64,000 nucleotides of DNA from Plasmopara viticola (Eukaryota > Oomycota > Peronosporomycetes > Peronosporales > Peronosporaceae). This document shows, one piece after another, positions 58,824-64,000 of this stretch. The position numbers and the translations under genes are program-made. The notes below the pieces were generated by a model. The model did not search any database. It saw nothing but the letters and a program-made list of their open reading frames with translations, and had not been told where the DNA came from. Each line of letters opens with the position of its first letter. The stretch's first letter is position 1. The stretch lies in contig MBPM02000008.1 in NCBI GenBank assembly GCA_001695595.3, positions 1,550,001-1,614,000 of the forward strand, written 5' to 3'.

Positions 58824-58940
58824 AGCTTAGTGGTAGAGCACCCGCTTAGTAAGCGGAAGGTCCGTAGTTCAATCCTTGCTCAGTGGTAGAGCACCCGCTT
58901 AGTAAGCGGAAGGTCCGTAGTTCAATCCTGCCTTGGGGCA
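58824..58940 (+). pseudogene. tRNA-Thr (AGU) pseudogene with 53-bp internal duplication
   Basis: Two tandem copies (from 58825 and from 58878) of the D-arm to T-arm part: AGTGGTAGAGCACCCGC, anticodon loop TTAGTAA (AGU), GCGGAAGGTCCGTAGTTCAA. Only the second reaches the acceptor 3' side (TTGGGGC plus A, 58934-58940). The 5' acceptor strand GCCCCTA is missing and the first copy abuts LINE L-VII, so a normal tRNA cannot form. Confidence 0.75.
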
Positions 58941-59362
58941 TTTCTCAGACAATTATAACAAAACTCGTTCATCTCGCCCTCAGCAATCGTGAGCAGTGTG
59001 TCCAATAATTTCTCTGTTTATGCGTTATCAATAATACACTATCATACCTTTATAACGGCGTAAGATAAAATATAGACCATATTTGACTAGCTTGACTAGT
59101 AGAGGGATACACCCGAGATACTCCCGTCGCTTTAAGCATTTTGCTTTATCGGTGGTGCCCTTTTAAGCGCACCTCCTTTTGAAACTCCCGTCTTCTCCAA
59201 TAAAGTCAGAACTATAGCGGTAAGTTATCAGCAAATCCGGGGTCCCCATTAAAACCCAAATGAGTATACCCAGGTCATAGCGATGGCGTGCAGACTGTTT
59301 CGTGTGATGGCAATGTAGATAGTGTGTTGTCGTCGGCAGCAATTGCCCCTATAGCTCAGTTG
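58941..59362 (+). repeat. tRNA-Thr repeat unit U1, spacer plus next tRNA 5' end
   Basis: A spacer of about 404 bp follows the tRNA relic. It ends with GGCAGCAATTGCCCCTATAG, the first 18 nt of the next tRNA-Thr (59345-59362), which then breaks off in the D-loop. Blocks here recur at 26.06-26.34 kb (minus) and 61.6-61.8 kb (plus). Confidence 0.75.
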
Positions 59363-60195
59363 AATGTTTGTTTATATAATGAATAATTTAGACGATGTGA
59401 CATCTCAATTGTACCTAGCTATAAGTATACACCATAAATACTAATATACAGTCTAATTTGTACTTGAACAAATGAATTTGTCGATGCAGCATCGGTGGTT
59501 TCAAGGATTTGTGTGGTACACCAATAGAGTGTGAGCCACGATATATATGTGATCCACATTTATATGCTCTTGTGGAGGTTCTGGGCCATTCTTGGTATAA
59601 GTTTTAAAAGTCTTCAAAAGATACAGGATATAAAGTTTGACAGGTATGAAGCGTTGTCGGAAGGCTTATTGGAATTGTGGGTGGTCCAGAGATCTCTCGT
59701 TTCGGAAGTTGCCAAAAGCCCCAGAGATACCAAAAAAATGGTACATTATTTAGGGGCCCGATGGAGGTACCACGAAATTGGTAGTTTTTGGGGTCCCGAC
59801 TTGATTTGCTGGTCCGACGCTCTTTTTTTTTTCAGAATGCCAACGAACCCGCTCGAGGAGAGCCCCAACCTGATGGAGGGAATGGAGTGGGCGCGATCTG
59901 ATTCCGTGTAAGCTGTCCCGGCTCCTTCCCTTCTCGGTGAGGAAAGCTCGGGACTTCGCGATAGGTCCGCTGGTAATGGCGCCGATTCTGTGTTTGACGA
60001 AGGAACCCTATCGGTGGAGGCTTCGGGCGTGTTCGGTCCATTTCCGTTGAAGCGGTCACGGCTCCGACCCTTCAAGGTGTGATAGTTCTGAAGCTTGTGC
60101 AGAATCGGCTGGGGTTAGCGGTGCGCGGGAGGAATGGTCCCTACCGTTGGGGGGTGCGGAGTGTGTGCGGTCTGACTTCGCAAAAGCTGCCTCGG
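59363..60195. other. Unassigned, partly GC-rich
   Basis: A plus frame at 59531-59911 (126 codons, ending MPTNPLEESPNLMEGMEWAR) and GC-rich sequence to 60.19 kb (downstream of the LINE L-VIII reading on minus). No family recognised. Confidence 0.3.
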
Positions 60196-60199
60196 CTCC

Positions 60200-61590
60200 G
60201 CCCCTGACCGAACACTGATGATATCTGGCTGTCGGTTTGTAAAGTCACCGAATGCTGAATGGGTCTTCATCGCTTCGATCACTCGCTGTAGCTACCGATT
60301 CTCTTCTCGACCGTACACCCGCCGTTGGAGGAACCGAACGTGCGCGCAAAACGTCGAGTAGATCACCGTGAGCCCGGGAGCTACTGGTGTCGGATGTCGT
60401 CCGTCAAACAGGCACCTGTTTCGATCCGTCCAGATCGTGTGCAGCGTCGCATTTCGGAGAACGTGCCAGACATCAGCTACGACGCCCTCCTTTGGCTGCC
60501 ACTCATCCTGGACGCGTATCTTCCGTGCCAGCGTAATGTCAATCCACGTTGCACGCCTCACGAGGAGCGGCAACATTAGTTGAAGCAAGCTCCTCCAAAG
60601 CTGCGAAGCCAGCGTGCAGTCGAAAAATAAGTGTTGCCCTAACTCAACTGTGCTGCAGCCGTCGAGGACACACTTATGTATGCTCGGGTTCGTGGCCTCG
60701 AGGAACTAGAAGCGCGATCGAACGGGCAAGAGCCGAAGTGCGAGCCTCCATTGGAGGTCGTTAAGGATCGGCAGCAAATACGCCGCAGACGCTTCGACAG
60801 CTGTACGTGCGACTTGACCGCCTTGTCGTCAGGCCGCTCGGAGTGTGTCGTCATTGGGTGCGGTTTACGCGGAAGCGCTGACGTCCAGACGACCTAAAGC
60901 TTCTTCGAACGCGGGGTGTTCGGGAAGAGATGTTTTCTCGCGTTGCTCATGATGCCAACGATATGGGACAAGCAATCGAGTGTGGTTACAAGACGGATCG
61001 CGAGCGACACCTCGAGTGCCGAGTCGATCAACGATTTGACTAGCTTCGCGGTGGTGCGCACGCAACTACTTCAGTTGTTGCCCGGGATGAACGCTCGAGA
61101 GGGTGAAGTCGACGTGTCGTTCGGCAAATCCACGCTGAGGCGGCCACGGAAGTCCGTCTCGTGCGAAGTCAGCAAGCGAGCGGAGTGTGAAGACCCGCGA
61201 AATGTGCAGTCGGAAGCTGCGTTGCGACTCAGGTACCATGCCAAGGCACCGTCGGTGCGGTGTTGTCGTGCCCGACCGTGTTCGCTGCTTGTACTAGTTC
61301 TGGGTTACAGCTGAACCAGATCGGCTGGCGAAGACTGGCAATAGTGCGCTCGTCCGGCGGGAGGTCGCGCCACGAGATCTTCTAGCGTGTGCAATGCAAC
61401 CACATCAGTGTAGACTTCCACCACGCCGAGGTGTGTCGCCAGGCGATCAAGTCTCCGTATCGACGTGGTGATATCGTCAGGAAGTCGAGTGCGTGGCGAC
61501 CGCCGTATTGAGAAGAATGGAGCACAGCAGCTCCACGCTTGGTGTTGTCCAGTTTTGAGACGCCATCGACCAGCTACACCCAAGATGCTT
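60200..61590 (-). mobile_element. LINE remnant L-VIII (ORF2 C-terminal third)
   Basis: Minus-strand frames at 61583-61305 and 60588-60292 read as the C-terminal part of LINE ORF2. They end with VADVWHVLRNATLHTIWTDR, NRCLFDGRHPTPVAPGL and CAHVRFLQRRVYGRE, matching L-IX and L-VII. The 5' side is truncated at about 61590, next to tRNA-Thr unit U2. Confidence 0.7.
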
Positions 61591-61596
61591 TCGTCT

Positions 61597-61803
61597 CTAT
61601 TAGCATTTTACTTTATCGGTGGTGCCCTTTTAAGCGTACTCCGATAAAGTTAGAACTATAGCGGGAAGTTATCAGCAAAAATCGGGCTCCCCATATAACT
61701 CAAATAAGTATACTCAGGCCATAGCGATGGCGTGCAGACTGTTTCGTGTGATGGCAATGTAGATAGTGTGATGTCGTCGGCAGCAATTGCCCCTATAGCT
61801 CAG
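61597..61803 (+). repeat. tRNA-Thr repeat unit U2, spacer 3' half plus tRNA 5' end
   Basis: Matches U1 from CTTTATCGGTGGTGCCCTTT to GGCAGCAATTGCCCCTATAG. The tRNA part (GCCCCTATAGCTCAG, 61789-61803) then breaks off into unrelated AT-rich sequence. Confidence 0.75.
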
Positions 61804-62006
61804 CTTAAAAGTTTGTCAATTACGTTAAAATAGACTGAATTGCTTCTCAATCTACCGGTAACTGACTAATCTTACTGATATAAATACTAATTTACACTTT
61901 TTTGGAGTTGTATCTTTTTTTGTACGTGACGTTCCTTAAATCTTACCTGAACAGATGTTGTGTTGTCGATATGTCTTGGTGGAGGTTGTTATGCCGATAA
62001 ATTCAA

Positions 62007-62079
62007 GATCAGCTGGCTCAAACGGCAGAGCACCCTCTTTTCAAGCGGGAGGTCGTGGGTTCAATCCCCACAACGTACA
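62007..62079 (+). pseudogene. tRNA-like sequence, Glu(UUC) anticodon, acceptor stem broken
   Basis: The D-arm (GCTC..GAGC), anticodon loop TTTTCAA (UUC) and T-arm (GTGGG TTCAATC CCCAC) are well formed. The ends do not pair (GATCAGC against AACGTAC), and one pair of the anticodon stem is lost. Probably a decayed tRNA or tRNA-derived element. Confidence 0.55.
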
Positions 62080-62304
62080 GCATCTTTATCGCCCCCTATA
62101 TAACGTAGAATGGCCAATATGAGTTTCACAACCCTAGCCGAACAAACTTGGAGAGGGTGAGAAAGATCCTCCGCGCGTACACTAATTCCCATTGGCGGAG
62201 TCCCTTCTGTCCAGTCCCCCGGGTACACTGTACCTTAAGAGGCAAAGACAAAACGGCTCCAGGTGTACAGAGGTCGGATCACTCATCAGAGTTTCCTTTT
62301 TAAC

Positions 62305-62323
62305 TTTTTTTTTCTTTTTTTTT
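62305..62323 (-). other. A-rich tract 3' of the chromodomain-like pseudogene
   Basis: The plus strand shows a run of T broken by one C. On minus it is an A-tract 47 nt after the stop at 62370-62372, which resembles a retroposition tail. Confidence 0.45.
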
Positions 62324-62369
62324 ACGTCACCTTCACCCTGCGGATGAACTTGATCATGCGCAGCCATGT

Positions 62370-63581
62370 CTAGTCACCGATGCCGGAGTCAATGCCGTCT
62401 TCGCGCACAATGATGTCTTCGTCGTCTGTCACTTCCATCGCGAAGCAATGTGCACGCATGTTACGCTTGAATGCACCGACGATGTATACTCCCGGCTTCA
62501 GCACTCGCACGCCTTGCTCGTTTGGGAGGACTCGAGTCGCGAAAGGCATGGGACCCGCACCATCGCCGTGGAAAAGGTTGACCCGGAGTGTCTTAAGGTC
62601 GAGCATAATCCCGCACTTGGTGACGCCCTTCGCGCAGTAGCGCAGGATCTCGCTTGTTTTGCGGAAGCCTTGTTGTAACTGGACCTTCGCAGCAACCGCG
62701 TCTGTCAGGTACTCCGACCAGATTGCCGGGAGAAGGGCGCTCTGTTCTTGGTAGCCAAGCAGCTCTAGCGCCATCTTGAAGGCATGTGGCACGCAGAAAT
62801 TGTCTTTATTGTCAGCGACAGCTGCGAATGCTCGGGTGTCGCGGCTGATGAATGCTTGGAACGTCACCTTCCGGTTGGGATACCGCTCGAGATACGAGTC
62901 GAGCGTCTCGACCAGGTTGGTATTGCCGTCTTCAATTAGCTAATCTCGTGGCAGCCAGATCGGGTCGGCGCCGTCGCTTCAAGTCACGCGATACTCGAAG
63001 CCGCTGGACACCTCCCGTCGGTTGTCGATGCAGTCAATCTCGCCGACCTCAACGCTGGGCTTTGATCGCCGAGTGCGCTTGACTGGGCGCATAGCTTCGA
63101 GTTGGTCGGCTGTGCGCTTGCGGAGCGTGTAGCCCCACACAGTTGTTGTCGCAGCAAGGTCGAGAACAGGAGGCGGGGAAAACGAGGATGCTAGAGTCAG
63201 GATGACAGGCCTGTCGTCGATACCGTCGTCGCTGTTGCCGCCGTCGCTGTTGCCGTCGTCACTGTTGCTGTTGTTATTGCTCGCACCATCGTCGTCTCCT
63301 TCGCCAACTTCTTCGCCGCACTGTGAGGCTGGTGGCACGTCAAACGGCCCATCCATGGTGTCGTCGACCAGCCCCTCCTCATCCATCGGTTTCTCAACCC
63401 TACCCTCACCGCTCTTGTCCGAGTTCTCTGCCTGGCTTTCCTCTGGGCTCATGCCCCCCGTCCCCCTTTCGGGTGCAGCCGGAGACAATACAGTTCGCAG
63501 AGGGAAGTCAGGTTTCGAACCGGTTAAGGCGGCTTGGGTAAAGTCGACGGGGCCGAAGGCGTGGAGGTGCTGAGGGGACAT
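62370..63581 (-). pseudogene. Chromodomain-like plus Cys/His peptidase-like ORF, two in-frame stops
   Basis: One frame runs through two stop codons (TGA 62979-62981, TAG 62940-62942) without a shift. The N-terminus (from 63581, or from the inner ATG at 63452) holds the LRTVLSPAAPERGTGGMSPE module, then an Asp/Ser/Asn-rich acidic stretch and a basic patch (RPVKRTRRSK). The middle, EVGEIDCIDNRR..SGFEYRVT then (stop) SDGADPIWLPRD, reads like a chromodomain. The usual W of such a domain falls on the TGA, one base from TGG. The C-terminal part has NKDNFCVPHAFKMALELLGY and, about 100 residues later, GVYIVGAFKRNMRAHCFAME. This C...H pair recalls an OTU/papain-type peptidase, but the fold is inferred. 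The gene follows LINE L-IX in the same orientation and has an A-tract downstream. It may be a LINE-encoded extra ORF or a retroposed gene. Confidence 0.6.
63450..63505 (-). repeat. LINE-linked module, copy 4 (within the ORF)
   Basis: The best-preserved copy: CTGCGAACTGTATTGTCTCC, GGCTGCACCCGAAAGGGGGA, and ATGAGCCC at its end. Here it codes LRTVLSPAAPERGTGGMSP. Confidence 0.7.
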
Positions 63582-63711
63582 CTTGGTTCGCTTGTGCAGG
63601 TGCTAGAAAATTCGGAAATGAGACGTTCGGACATGTGGCGGTCTGTGGCGGAAATTAATAACTCTCAAACAGCATAATGTCGACTCGATATTCTCGATCG
63701 AAGGACTTCGG

Positions 63712-64000
63712 TCATAAACTTGACTTAACACTGGTGATGTCCGGTTGCCGGTCTGCAAAGTCACCGAATGCTGAATGAGTCTTCATCGCTTCGATGACTC
63801 GTTGTAGCCCGCGACTTTCTTCCCGATCGTACAACCACCGTTGGAAGAACCGAACGTGCGCACGGAACGTCGAGAAGATCACCGCGAGCGCCGGAACTGC
63901 TGGAGTCGGCTGTCTTCCGTCGAACAGACACCTGTTGCGATCCGTATAAATCGTGTGTAGCGTCGCAGCTCGGAGAACGTGCCACACGTCGTGCACCACG
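63712..64000 (-). mobile_element. LINE copy L-IX (ORF2 C-terminus), runs out of the window
   Basis: Open minus frame of 95 codons: VHDVWHVLRAATLHTIYTDR, NRCLFDGRQPTPAVPALAVI, then RAHVRFFQRWLYDREESRGL and an end at SVKSSL. It is the intact version of the tail missing from L-VII. The rest of the element lies beyond 64000. Confidence 0.75.

Noticed and set aside
58801..58940. Two functional tandem tRNA-Thr genes
   Set aside because: Neither copy has the 5' acceptor strand, and the first lacks the 3' end, so no cloverleaf can form.
62007..62079. Functional tRNA-Glu gene
   Set aside because: The acceptor ends do not pair and one anticodon-stem pair is lost, so it was kept only as a pseudogene.
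1..64000. CRISPR array, bacterial operon, prophage or rRNA operon
   Set aside because: No evenly spaced identical repeats, no ribosome-binding-site-led gene runs and no rRNA sequence were seen; introns and retroelements show a eukaryotic nuclear genome.

Overview
This window looks like a chromosome segment from an oomycete, probably of the Peronosporales (Phytophthora or downy mildew type). I infer this from four things: very compact, tail-to-tail and head-to-head eukaryotic genes, short GT-AG introns of 62-80 bp, conserved eukaryotic housekeeping proteins, and an abrupt change to a repeat-rich landscape. The species cannot be fixed from the sequence alone.

The first 12.2 kb is gene-dense. 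It holds, in order: the 3' part of an EMC8/EMC9 gene (ER membrane protein insertase subunit); a giant intronless NBAS/MIP2-type Sec39-domain protein (Golgi-to-ER retrograde transport); a lipoate/biotin protein-ligase-family protein with two introns; RNA polymerase II subunit RPB7 with one intron; and an unusual galectin-domain plus RRM fusion protein. Neighbours share divergent promoters of about 90-100 bp and convergent 3' gaps of about 90-125 bp.

From 12.2 kb to the end I see no intact protein-coding gene. The sequence is a layered graveyard of mobile elements. One LINE family (ORF1, then ORF2 with AP-endonuclease, reverse transcriptase and a C-terminal zinc motif) is present in at least nine broken copies on both strands. 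One Ty1/copia element (36.7-41.0 kb) is nearly whole, with 177-bp LTRs and a 5-bp target duplication but two frameshifts. A second, badly decayed copia copy lies at 42.1-45.4 kb and a short copia scrap at 19.4 kb. A SINE-like family of about 330 bp with an AATAC-type tail has four copies near 46-49 kb. Two of these have a natural empty site in a duplicated segment 2 kb away. A further dispersed LTR-like repeat has five copies.

RNA genes are three near-identical tRNA-Arg(UCG) genes with Pol III T-tracts, plus several broken tRNA-Thr(AGU)-like sequences. The tRNA-Thr pieces belong to a repeat unit that recurs at 26 kb, 59 kb and 61.7 kb, and they are repeatedly cut off in the D-arm.

The most interesting items are: (1) the galectin-RRM fusion; (2) an ORF family beginning with an LRTVLSPAAP..GTGGMSP-type segment that follows LINE remnants in the same orientation at all four places it occurs, one copy of which keeps a chromodomain-like segment plus a Cys/His peptidase-like domain; (3) the recurrent tRNA-Thr/LINE junctions; and (4) the SINE empty-site pair. 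All function calls come from reading the sequence; no database search was possible.
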